DNA of 64,000 nt, taken from the NCBI GenBank assembly GCA_963693085.1, contig OY856411.1:65468001-65532000 (forward strand), in the 5' to 3' direction. Below the pieces are notes generated by a model. That model did not search any database. It was not told where the DNA came from and saw only the letters and a program-made list of their open reading frames with translations. Positions 1 to 10,739 of the stretch are shown piece after piece (within the stretch, counting starts at the first letter, position 1; each line of letters begins with the position of its first letter). A program made the position numbers and the translations under genes. This DNA comes from Alisma plantago-aquatica (Eukaryota; Streptophyta; Magnoliopsida; Alismatales; Alismataceae).

Positions 1-1
1 G

Positions 2-126
2 TTCATATAGGTGTTTAACATGAGCTTTGATCTTTGTTTCAACAAGTACAACTATTGAATCTTGTGACTCCATAATAGATTTCCTCACCTCCCTATTTTT
101 ATGTGGTTTCCCAGAACAACATACAT
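2..126 (-). pseudogene. LINE ORF2 start, endonuclease N-terminus (partial)
   Basis: Read on the minus strand, one frame gives the start of an L1-type ORF2 apurinic endonuclease (EEP fold). It contains KPHKNREVRKSIMES followed by IVVLVETKIKAH. The ETK tripeptide is the conserved early motif carrying the metal-binding Glu in plant LINE endonucleases. The frame is cut by the window edge, so the endonuclease core, RT and RNase H would lie outside. It follows the ORF1 remnant at 127-1350 in the usual LINE order. Motif recognition is by eye; family assignment is fairly secure because ORF1 and ORF2 signatures occur in the right order and orientation. Confidence 0.62.
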
Positions 127-1350
127 TTGTCATGAGAAAGGACATTAATGACTCTTTCTAGAGGATCGAGTTCTACATGGGCCATCCACTCTAGCTTCAT
201 TGTTCTTCTTCCTTGAGGAGGGAGTTCTAGGGATCTCACCTTCATCTAACACCTTCTTGCCCGCCTCTACAGTGTGAGGCTCAACTGCTCGAGTCAGGTA
301 TCACACAACAGTAGTATCATCATTGGACTTAGTCACTGAATCATGAACTTCCATTGTGGGATCAATCACTTTAGTCATGAGATCATGCACTTCAATATTC
401 TGAACGTCAATGTTGAGGTTCTAAAATTTGTTACTAATTAGGACTATCAATTGTTCACCATCTTTCCCAGCTCAAGCTATCTCCCCTTGCTTTCTTTTTT
501 TTGCTGACAACCTTCCATACCTATTTATCCTTTGATTTTTCTTTTGTTATAGGGACCTCATGTGTCATCTTCAATGGAGAGTCATCAAGCCCATGCCCAA
601 ATACCTTATAGTTTGGGCATCTCACTGGGACATAATCATACTTGATATATACAGTAGAAGCTTCTCAATTGGGCATATTTACCCATACTTCCTTAGGTGG
701 ATCTTCATCCGCCTTGATCTCATCCAGTGCAGAAGCCTTGCTAAGCAATTCATTGCCAATTGATTCATAATCAATTCTCAGAATCTTGCCCATGCCGCTG
801 GCTACAATTCCAACAACACATGCTGACCATTTTCTCCCCATGATAGGTATGTTGATCCAAACTGGAGGGGAACTGAATAGATCTTTCTAGAGATCATCTC
901 TGGTTTTATAATCCTTGACCACTACCAGTCTCCCATCAAACCATCTGGGTCCACCTTGAATAATAGAACACTTGTCTTCCTCCGTGTTGAAGTGTATAAG
1001 TGGTTTGGAAAATAGATCGAAACCTCCCTTTAGTTTCCACACACATTTGATCCAAGCAAGAAGATGGTGGTAATATGGGTGCTTTCCCATCACATACAAT
1101 ATAGCCATATGTTCCCATGATTTATCCATTACCTTATATGTCTAATCATCAATGGTAATGAATCTCTTTCCATAAATCTTCTCAAGAGGAGAAAAGTTAT
1201 GTTATTTAAAGGAATTGACACCATTGAGAACCTGAGACTAGGCTCGTCTACCCCCTCCAATCTCTTATCCTCATAAGTAGCCTCCATAGCATGAGAGGGG
1301 AGGAGATCTTCCCCTCCACAAAGTTGGGAGATCACCTTCTTAGTCGCCAC
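127..1350 (-). pseudogene. Degenerate LINE ORF1 (DUF4283-like plus zinc-knuckle region)
   Basis: Minus-strand coding remnant broken by several stops. The N-terminal part (about 887-1350) has the DUF4283-type pattern: a GKHPYYHHLLAWIKCVWK segment followed by IIQGGPRWFDGRLVVVKDY. The next part (about 600-885) continues with VWINIPIMGRKW and VPVRCPNYKVFGHG, matching the knuckle end of this family, but the second Cys of the CxxC is a Tyr. ORF1 proteins of this type are thought to bind the LINE RNA. The first codon at 1350 is GTG, so the original start is uncertain. Region 127-480 is very decayed and leads into ORF2. I infer one old plant L1 copy on the minus strand; no poly(A) tail or target duplication is visible. 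Confidence 0.6.
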
Positions 1351-1390
1351 GGCTGAACCCTAAGAAAGATAGAGCGAACCAATCTCTCAG

Positions 1391-1690
1391 TATGATAGCT
1401 TTACTACTGACTCCTTATCAGTTAAAATTCTACAAAAAGTTAGTACTACCGACACCAAAGTTGGTATTATCAAATTTTATCAATAAAAACCACAGAAAAC
1501 TAGACCCAAATTGGTACTACCGACTTTTTCAACAAAAGTCACAAGAACTGCAAGAAAAAAGCTATTACTACCACCCACACACATGTGGGTGGGCGCTGAT
1601 TTTAAAGCTCAAAGAAGGAGAGGGAATGTCATATCTTGGTGCCAAAAAACACAAATTAAAGGCACCAACAAGAGGGATATATTCATGATC
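1391..1690 (+). repeat. Fragment with A-type dyad pair and short hairpin
   Basis: No convincing coding sequence. It holds one pair of degenerate 15-bp dyads of the kind found in the A-family LTRs (1439-1453 and 1460-1474, 21 bp apart) and a third near-copy at 1510-1524. A perfect 9-bp stem with a 4-bp loop lies at 1571-1592 (CCACCCACA / TGTGGGTGG). The likeliest reading is a rearranged scrap of an A-type LTR next to the LINE 5' end. It could instead be unrelated spacer. Confidence 0.3.
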
Positions 1691-3239
1691 CAAAGATCCA
1701 CCACTACCACCGCCACCACCCTTCAAAGCAACCGGTACCCCCGTTGCACTTCTTTGTTTGAATTTTGACTATGAGGTCATAGTCAAGTTCAAGCTTAGGG
1801 GGGCATTGAAACGACTTTATCTTTATTTTGTTCTTTAGTTTGTTTTTAGTTTTCTTTTAGGATTCACAATCTATCTAGAGTAGCATGGATTTTAAATTTT
1901 GTTTGTTCCTGGAAATTATCATGCGTGCTTTCAAGTATGCAATGTAAATTGAAAATCCTTTTGTGGGCTTAGTTGTGAGTACTTGAGTAATCTCACCTTG
2001 AGGAAGTGTATGAGCTAGTCAGCTTAAGGATATTTAATATGAATGGACATATTAATTATTCATGAAATGTGGAAGAAGATGGTGTTTTAGCCTAAATTGA
2101 TCAAATAATTAACAGGTTCTTAAATGGAAATTTAAGAAAGAAACCCTAAGGTTTACCTATACACAGGTCATTAGAGTGGGACATATCATAAATTCATGAA
2201 AGACAATGTCTCTTAATTATGTGATTCCTTTCATCTTTTGTTCATTTTGACACATCATCATAAGATGATCAAGTAATTCTGAATTATTTCCTCTTTTTAT
2301 GGCATGATAGGTTACATGGTAGTTAGTTCCTCTTTGAGTGCATTAGTTAAAAAAATGTTATAATTCATAAACAATTTATGTGCATATAATTTTAGTTGCG
2401 TAAACATGTACATGTAGATTACATGCATTTCTCATCACTCAATTTTATATCATGTGGGTTTCAGTTTCGTTTGAATTTGAGTGTAGGGATAGACATCCAT
2501 ACTAATGAATGATGGGTAGTAAAGCCCAAGCATAACGTTCCATCATTCTAAAATAATGGGCCAATGAAAAAAGGAATTTTTTTTTGTTAATGTTTCAAAT
2601 TTAAGAGGGAGAAAGGATGCCCTCGACTCTTCACAAAAAGATGGAGACATTCACATGATACACTCTTTGATTTACTTCATTCTCATTTAGTTGATGATAT
2701 TGTTTGTTTCATGCATCATTTCATCCATAATATTGGGCATTAGGGTTCATACATTTTTTATTCTTTTCACCATATAGGTTCATTATGTTTTATTTTTGCT
2801 TAAATGATTCAGATGTTACTTGTGAATATCCACAACCTCCCATTTCATACCATCCATTTCTCTTATTGGCATGCCACTTAAATGACTATTCTCCTCATCC
2901 ATTCTTATAAGGAGAAATGCTTCCACGTAGTAGCTAGTTAGAAAATAGTAATGTAGAATAGGGAATCACATAATGCACCAAGAGAATTCCTAATTGATTA
3001 TGATATTAACTACTCTCTTGATAGTGTTCATTGATCTAAGGGTCGACAACTTTTATGGAATTTTTTGGTCTCGATAGAGCGGTTGATTATTCAGTGATTA
3101 GTGAAGGTCAATTTGGGACCGCCAAGTGGGGATAGTTGAGAAATGAGATTAATATTATTATGTCCTTTTGCTGACTTGTCTCAAATAGATCCAAGAGTGT
3201 GTTTCTCAAGGACGAGCAACATTTAAGCTTAGGGGAGTT
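1691..3239 (+). mobile_element. Element A0: 3' internal non-coding region
   Basis: This stretch aligns by eye with 43430-44972, the same part of element A1. Shared landmarks are a GACTATGAGG block, a purine run AAGCTTAGGGGGG at 1791-1803, and an AATATGAATGGA block near 2037. It has no open frame and is AT-rich. In Athila/Tat Ty3 elements a non-coding stretch separates the last ORF from the 3' LTR, which fits. The 5' part of A0 is missing from the window. Confidence 0.6.
3225..3239 (+). other. Polypurine tract of A0
   Basis: AAGCTTAGGGGAGTT directly precedes the LTR start TGATGCA. The corresponding position of A1 (44958-44972) has a near-identical run. Polypurine tracts prime plus-strand DNA synthesis in LTR elements. 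Confidence 0.65.
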
Positions 3240-4716
3240 TGATGCACTGTTTAATTGTCAGTTTCACAGGCTATTTTGTACTAATTTTTGTGCACTTTGT
3301 GGTCAAATCTCATATTAATTGTGCATGATTTATTAATGTTAGCATGTGTTACTCAATTGCATCAAATTTGCATAATTTTAATATTTTAAAGTTATTTGAT
3401 AATTTTCCAGAGATTATGTTCAAATTTGTGCATTTCAGGAATGTTTAAGAAACTACACAGCTCGGTACTACCGACTTTGGAGTCGGTGGTACCGATACAT
3501 GGTCACTTCAGAAAATAAAGAAATCAAGAAAGCTTGGTAGTACCAATTGGAAAGTCGATACTACTGATAATGTTACAATGTTTTTATCAAAAATTATCAA
3601 AGGAACTCAGTACTATATACACCCTATTGGTAATACTGACAACTTGACAGGTGGCTGCACAATTAGAGGAGTCGGTAGTACCGACACCCTGTCGGTAGTA
3701 CTGACACGTCGAGACCAGGAAAATCTAAAGACATCATTTAATTCGACGACAGAAGTTTTATTTTGCCTGAAGTCACTCTTATGGATTTGGGGAAGTGTGA
3801 AGAGACCTAATTATCATGTTCTATTCCATTGTACAACTACCAAGGAATAGGAGAGGAGAATGAGGAGGAGAACTACACGTTCAAGAGGTTGTAGGCACAT
3901 TTGGTGGGTAGAATTTGTGGCTTGCAGATCTGTTTGTCAACGTGGAGCAGCGTAGTCACATTTTCCTAGGGGGTTCATCAGTTTTTCTATCTTCTATATG
4001 TTTTCCTTCTCCCTAGCATGCTTTTGTCCATGGAAACCATGAGAAGGTAATCTTTGTGTTCTCTAGGACCCAGGAGTAGCTTGATTGTACACTATACATG
4101 GATCTTTTGCATTAGTATATTCTTTTCTCCTTATTTTTTGACATGTTGGTATAAAATAGTCATAAATCATATATGTTGCACACCATATGTGATTAATTAG
4201 ATCCTTGATATCTTTAAGAGGAGGATTAAGGGCTGCAAATTCATAGTAACACATGTTTTATATCGTGTTTTGAGAGAAAGCCTACGAAGGTGAAGAGAAT
4301 AACCCAGAATAGTTCGTTAAAGCACCTATCTAATAACACAATTGATATGAGAGTGGGATTGGTATTAGGATAGGTAGTGTATTATGTTGTGAGAGAGGGA
4401 AATTATAGCTACATGTCTCTTTATCTAATATCAATAGGAACATATATTAATCTTAGGGTAGAAATTACAATGCCAATTGTGGTGAAACCTTAGTCCTAGG
4501 GGATTTCTTCTCATTGTGATCATAAACTAGTAAATCGATGTTCTTTTCTTGCAACTAGTTTAATAACTCTCAAATCAAAGTTTTCCTTGGTCTAGCTAAT
4601 CGAAAGTAGTTAATAGTAGTTTCTTGAGTTACATTTCCCCATGTTCGATATCAGGGCCTCATTGGCATGTATTACTTTGAGGTGTGCACTTGTTTTACAT
4701 GTAGAAAGTCATGTCA
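3240..4716 (+). repeat. A0 3' LTR (family A)
   Basis: Begins TGATGCACTG right after a polypurine tract and ends near ATGTCA at 4716. It matches the A1 LTRs at 15910-17459 and 44973-45847 in order and content: an AT-rich start, a TTTCAGG block (about 3434), dyad motifs, a block around TAGGACCCAG (about 4057), and an end block with GGCATGTATTACTTTGA. Four dyad pairs lie at 3461/3482, 3533/3554, 3606/3626 and 3671/3691. The best copy is the perfect 15-bp GTCGGTAGTACCGAC at 3671. No primer site follows, so it reads as a 3' LTR; the exact end is uncertain by a few bases. Confidence 0.68.
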
Positions 4717-6420
4717 TCCACTCCATTGATGTCGGTGCTCTGAATAGGGGAAGAAGGATCAATAAGGCTGCTAAAGCCTCATCTTCACACTGCCTCCAGG
4801 GCCTAACTCAATGAGACATTCCACATCTTTAGTGTAGCCACATACTACACAACAACTCAGAAGGAGGTTGCTGATTGAAGAAGAAGAATATGAAGAATTG
4901 ACTGAGATGGTACCCCTTGACATGGACACAATTTGGGGTTACATGATTATTGAGAAGAGGAAGGAGAGGGAATGGAAAACAAGGAGATAGAGGTTGAGCT
5001 GGTGGACATGGTTATAATGTTGGAAAAAAAAGAATAATGAATTTGGGAAAATAGACCAAGGGAGATACTTTTGGCAGAGGAATGAGGATAAAAGTATTTG
5101 TGGAGCCTCTCCACCCAAGTGAACTACAAGGAGGGTGATTGCGAAAATTTATGCATGTAGTTTCACCATGCAAGCTTTGGGGATTAGTAACCTATTCAAC
5201 CAATACTCAAAACCAAGGGTTTAATGACCTATTTTATAATTGGCCATCGAACTAGGGTTTGCTTGGATGATTTCATGCTTAACCAAAGTGATCATTGGTT
5301 AAGCTCAATTCATGATTATAGGTTGATTATGATGTTTTAAACATATTGACAAAATCTAAAATGATTTTTATTTGGATAACGAGGGTTTGGAAAGTTAGGA
5401 CCCAATTTGTCCGATAAGGGTTTTAACTTTTCAAACCCTAATAAAAATAAAAGCATGTTTAGATTTTGTTAATAGGCTTAAAACATCATAATCAAACTAT
5501 GATCATGAATCGAGCTTAACCAATGATCATTCTAGTTAAGTATGTAATCATCCAAGTAGGCCCTAATAAGATGGATAATTTGAAAATGGGTTGTTAAAAA
5601 AGAGATTTATACAAACTGCCGACAGCGATCCTACAAACCCACGTTGAGACCACCCATGAGTTCTTTGGGTCATTGGATAAGGTAGACTATTGAGGTGATG
5701 ATGTAATCCAGTTCAAACTTAATGTCTCCACAAATGTGTAGATGGCCTCCCAACTCAACCACATGTTTGCTCCCACTCCAGAAATGTCAAATTGTTTTAA
5801 TGAAGGGAAGTTTTAATAGGAAATAAAAGTAGAATTATTAAAAACATGGAATAAGTTCATGGTCCAAGATACCTTTGTAGTAGGGAACAAAAAAACCAAA
5901 CTACACAACTTTGTCATGAGGTACATTCAAATTTTTTTGGCTAATACATTTTGTGGGCATTATGGTATTTAGGGTTGCTGATTGCAAAAGTACCTATTTG
6001 TGATGGCCTCAATGGAAAGTAATAAACATATCAATCTAGGGATAATGATGATAAGCCCTCTAAAGATGATTACTTTCAAAAGCAAGAATCCTTCCATCAT
6101 GGGAGGGCTGATCATTACCATTGCTCTAGCCCTAGTTTGTGATTTATAGGGCTCATAAAAGATGAAGGGACCAAGTACATTTATTTGAAATACCTTTCAT
6201 GGTCCTAGATGATCTCCCAAAATTATTAAAAAAATCATATACAACATGAATCTCAAGTACCCTGGAAATTTAGAGCTACCCTACTATTCCAATGTTTTTA
6301 TTGATACTATAGAGGCAAAGGGTGATTTCATAGTGGTTATTACCAATTGGGAAATAAAACAACCCAAAGTGGACTTTAGGGAACCACCAGTTGGTTATCT
6401 AAGGGGTAAGGGGGACATAT
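4717..6420 (+). pseudogene. Element B: degenerate Athila-type ORF ('plant transposon' domain)
   Basis: The plus strand between about 5840 and 6415 reads through few stops and contains WNKFMVQDTFVVGN, then FVMRYIQIFLANTFCGH. This resembles the conserved helical domain of Athila-type ORFs annotated as a putative plant transposon protein (PF20167-like: a RYxxRxLANTxFG pattern). Farther on come TIEAKGDFIVVITNWEI and EPPVGYLRG. The 5' part (4717-5200) is E/K/D-rich but broken. The foldback element at 5220-5598 has split it. Function of this domain is not established. Assignment is by visible pattern only. Confidence 0.45.
5220..5598. mobile_element. Foldback / MITE-like inverted repeat (~379 bp)
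   Basis: Two arms of about 180 bp are imperfect reverse complements. The left arm runs 5220-5400 and the right arm about 5425-5598, with a short apex between them. Matching blocks include TGATCATTGGTTAAGCTC with its complement at 5514-5531, TTGATTATGATGTTTTAA with its complement at 5477-5494, and GGATGATTTCAT with its complement near 5545. The ends TTTAATGACC / GGTTGTTAAA are roughly complementary. It interrupts the element B ORF and has no coding capacity. The transcript would fold into one long hairpin. Confidence 0.62.
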
Positions 6421-6930
6421 CATAGAGCAGCAACAGATTCTTGAGCAGCCTTACCACAACAAATATAGTGAGCATGACTTTTATGCATAACATCCCATAG
6501 TGAATGCATATAATAGGTTTTGCATACAAGCGTAGATGGAGGGTATTCAAAAGACACATGATGCCATGTGGTTGGATTAGCAGCAGATGCATCACTAGTC
6601 AACAACATGTACCACTTTTAGCATGTGCAAGTTTAGAAAAAACCGCAATTGGTAGAGGATTTTGAGGGTGCACTATTAGGATACGAGGATATACACCTGC
6701 CTCCATAGTTGGATTATTAAGCAAGTTACTTCTAGTTCCCTCCACTATATAGGTGACCTCCACATAATCCACAACAATAGCGGCATCTACCCTATCACTC
6801 ACAGACTTCAGTGTCATGTTGAGGACAACATGATTCTAATGTTTGTGGAGGTAGGGGTGTACACACCCTCTCTTCTCAATTTCATTATGATATTCTTGTT
6901 TCCTCTTGTTCCACCCTAATTTGTTTTGTA
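6395..6930 (-). pseudogene. Unrecognised minus-strand frame, broken
   Basis: Two minus-strand open frames abut: 6599-6817 (72 codons) and 6420-6608 (62 codons), overlapping by about 10 bp and separable by a single frame change. A further ~35 codons upstream (to about 6930) are open except for one stop. The residues look protein-like (for example EAGVYPRILIVHPQNPLPIA and NPTTWHHVSFEYPP) and are not low-complexity. I do not recognise the family. The same DNA on the plus strand also carries a short Q-rich stretch that could continue the element B ORF, so the coding strand is ambiguous. Confidence 0.25.
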
Positions 6931-8247
6931 ATGGCTGATGCTTACAAAATCTTCATCTTGACTAGATTTTTTCTTGCTTTGCATACATGCACACATCTAC
7001 TTTATTTTCTTACATATTTGTGTACTTTTCAATTTTTTCTCTCATTTTTCCATTCAACTCCTTGCATGTTTTTGGTAGTTTCTTGCGTGTTTTACATAGG
7101 ATTTTCTTATTTGTTGTTGATTGATTTTTTGTGTAGGTTTAGATGTGGTTTAGGTAATTTGGCTCCATTTTGGCCAATTTTTCCCAAACATGATCATTGT
7201 TGCCCAAAAGTATGATTCTTGCTTAATCTCTATTATGATAGATTGAAATTGAAGATTTTGACCTTTGAAAAATGCATGTCATATTCTTATGGTCTATTAA
7301 CGAATGATATCAACTTTTTACTTTCTACATGTGAATCACCTCTTTCATTCTTGTGAAATGCTTGGTTGAATTGTAATCCAAGAGAGCCACAAATGCTTAA
7401 GGTTTGTCAGATTTAATGCTAGAAATGTGTTTTTTGTATCTATTTAATTCATGTGGTGTGCCACTAATACATGAAGTATGTTATAATAATCCTCATTCAT
7501 GGGATCTCATGTTCAAAACCACACTTGTGAATCTTCTTTTGACTCATTTTTCTTTCACCATTTCTTACCTTTCTACCTCATGAAAGTATGCCAAAGTGCA
7601 TGCATTAGCCTTGGCCACCCTAAAAATGTTTGGGTGGACATATATATCCCCTTTACTTCATTATTACCACCATATGCCCCAACTATACCAAGAAGTAAAT
7701 AAAAAATAAATAAAAAATAAAAAATAAAATAAAAGATGCTCCTGTGTTATAACATATAAATTAAGAAAAGAAGAGTGCTCGTACGTTATAGCACTTCAAT
7801 AGCTTACATCAACCCCCTTATTCTATTTTCATGACCATTGATCTAGGAAACATCAAACCTATCTCATTTCACCTTGTATATGACCATGTGTGTCGCCTAG
7901 AATGGTTTGAGGTGTGATATTGAATACATGAAGGTAAAACAACACTCCTAGTAATCATTGATCATAACTCTCATGGAGAAGTTTAGAAGAAGCTATACAA
8001 GAACCATATGAATTGATTGTGTGTTTCATACTCTATATTTGAAGTTTGCAGGCTCAGTTCTTTGATCACAATTGGCTTGTGAAAGAGGAGAGAAAAGAGG
8101 TGAAATACATGTACTTAGTCATCATTCATTCCATCTACTCAATATACATCTTTTTCAATGCCTTTGTCATTTTTTGCTAGTTGAAAAATGGAAGAGAGAC
8201 TAAGTTGGAGCATACTCGAGCACAAGTATGTTTTAAGTTTGAGGTGG
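6931..8247 (+). other. Element B 3' spacer ending in a polypurine tract
   Basis: AT-rich, with no convincing gene. Short T-rich frames (6931-7215, 7499-7702) look like chance. An A-rich simple-sequence run lies at 7697-7733. The stretch ends in AAGTTTGAGGTGG (8235-8247), a polypurine tract of the Athila/Tat kind directly before the LTR start at 8248. Position and composition fit the non-coding 3' part of element B. Confidence 0.45.
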
Positions 8248-10686
8248 TGAAAAAACCCTAACTTAGGTCTTCATATTGAGTTATTTTCCCTTTAATCACA
8301 TCTAAATATGTTGGGATGCATATTACTTCTCCCAATAAATGTTTTATTATCAATTTCACTTATAGAGGTTTGTTGCATGTTTTTAGGTACCTTGACCGTG
8401 ATTTGGATGAATAGGAGAGAAGGAAGATGATCTAAGGATTTCTCTACCACTGAAGGAGCCTAAAGTGAGTCTAAGAGATTCCTCAACCTACCCCTTGTGA
8501 CCAAGGATCGATCCAAATAATAGAGTTTCATCAATCATGAAAGAATATGGAAGTGCACTAGAAAACCCCCAACATAGTTGTGGTACCATGCAATTGCCGT
8601 GCTACCATACCAAAAGCCAAAATGATGACCAGTGAAGAATCGATTCAAGACAATTCCATGAACACATATTTGCCAAGAAGATCACAACACGACCGTTCCA
8701 GGAAAAACGACCATGATTCCACGAAGTTAAAAGGCCCATATTGAGAAGAATGACCACCCCAACCCTACCACCACGTTCGTTCTACCCAACATGTCCGTGC
8801 CACCTCACAAACACCATGGCCGACCTACCGACCATGTTCGTGCTACAAACTTTTAAAAACTCAGAAATCAACTTGATAATTTTCCTTCACCACCACAATT
8901 GTTCATTCTTAGAATGACCATTCCACCACCGCGACCATTCTGTCCAGAATGATTGTGCTGCCACCCAAACCATACTACTTCCTAGATATCATTTGACCCA
9001 TTTATTCCCACTTAACCTTAGTCTTCTTAGGAAACTATACATATAAATGTGATGGCTCGAAGCTAGAGGTTAACCACTCCAAGCATTTAAGGCACCACAT
9101 ACACCTTCCCCCCTCATTTCCACGTATCTCTACTCCATTTCCATTATCTTCCACCATAAAACTCTAGTTTTCTAGGGTTTTGTCTACTTCCACCCACCAT
9201 TATATTCCATCCATCCACCAAGGAGAACGAGGGGTGTGCTTCTCCAACTAAAGCTGAATGAGAAGTCTTCACCAAGTTTCTATGTCTATACACTCCTCTA
9301 CTTCTTTCTCCATATCTTTTACTATGAGTAGCTATTCCCTTAAGTGGGTTGTGTGGGGTTAAAATGTGACTTTGATACTGTGTTGGGGGAAGTGATATTT
9401 AAACACTAAACTTTAGTTTTAAAATGATTTGTTATACTTCATTTCCTATAGATTTCTTGTTGATTTTTGCTTCAAAACATCTAGGTTGTAGGGGAAAATG
9501 GCCTATATGTAGCTATTTCAAGATTTTCTCTTAGGCACAACTAGTGGATCCCTAGTTAGATATCCATATTCCTACATATCAACACATTATCCTACACCTA
9601 AGTGAGGGATCTAGGTATCTAGTTTAGAATCACTTAGTGCAATTGGCTTTGAGCAACCTAAAGGAAAGATGATAGGTGATGTTAGGCACAAAACCCTCAT
9701 TTCCACCTCCATTACTACCCTCACCCACTATTTCTCTAAGATATTTTATACTAGAAGCCTATACTTTCTAAATATTAGTTGAATTCCACCTAAGCCCTAA
9801 TCAAATGAGCTTCACAAGGTTATATAGGGGGTTATAGGGACTACTTCCCCTACACACACCCTATTCTATCCATGGCCAGTTATCAATTCAGGGTGATTCC
9901 CTAGCATCTGACTTGTTGTTTGGTTTCATAATATACATGAATGAGTTGTTCTTGCCTATTATGACCCCCAACCTAGTAGATAATCACATTACCCAAATGG
10001 CCAACACTTCCCATAATTGATTAAAACTCTAATTGCTATCTTCCTTAATGAGTGTTAGCTTAGTTAGGTCTTTCACATACTTAATTGGTTCATTTGTTCA
10101 TGGTACTTATACCTTGATAGGACACTCAATGCTAATCCTTATTATCTTGTGCTTACTTAAGCTTGTAGTTCCTAATATAGTCCTTTGCTTGATATAGTTG
10201 GCTAATTGGTAGTGTAGTATCTCTTTTTCCTAGTTTAGCTAATTTCCATATTGAGGTTGATAATTAGGATTGATTTGTTAGTTCAGTGATAATGTTAACT
10301 TTCTCTTGCTTGCGTTATATACATTTCTCTTTTCTTGCTTAGCTTCCCTTCCTTGTTAATTAGAACTTTATTTCCTAGGGTTAAATAATATCTTATTCTT
10401 GCCTTTCTTTAATTGCATGTTTGATCACCTTAGTGTAAGGTATACCCTTAAACCCTAGAATCCATTGTAGGAACTTATCCAAGCCAAACATATCTCGAGT
10501 GCCCTCTTCCTCTCTTAGGTTTGACCCTAACTTTCCATTCTGTATACTACTACCGCGCAAGTGCACTGTTGGGTTTGTTGAAGAGTGTGTCAAATCAGGC
10601 TATATATACTTGAAAGAACCTATTGTGTACCTAGCGAACATCTAATCAAATCAATTGATTTGGGTGTACATGTGGGAAGTGCATCA
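8248..10686 (+). repeat. Element B LTR (probable 3' LTR)
   Basis: Starts TGAAAAAACCC immediately after a polypurine tract and ends near GTGCATCA at 10686, giving about 2.4 kb. A GC-richer block at 8570-8990 has repeated CGACC/CCGTG motifs, for example ACGACCGTTCC at 8689 and ACGACCATG at 8707, 18 bp apart. A TATA-like site lies just downstream at 9036-9049. No second copy of this LTR is in the window, so both ends are inferred from TG...CA and context. Confidence 0.45.
9036..9049 (+). promoter_or_regulatory. TATA box of LTR B
   Basis: TATACATATAAATG lies about 60 bp after the motif-rich block at 8570-8990. The position is right for the U3 promoter of the LTR. Confidence 0.4.
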
Positions 10687-10739
10687 CACTTCTTTAAGTG
10701 AAAGAGAACAAGGGGTTTCACCACAATCCTATCCATTTG

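Noticed and set aside
6931..7215. 94-codon frame with a hydrophobic, membrane-like composition
   Set aside because: T-rich spacer before an LTR; the hydrophobicity follows from base composition.
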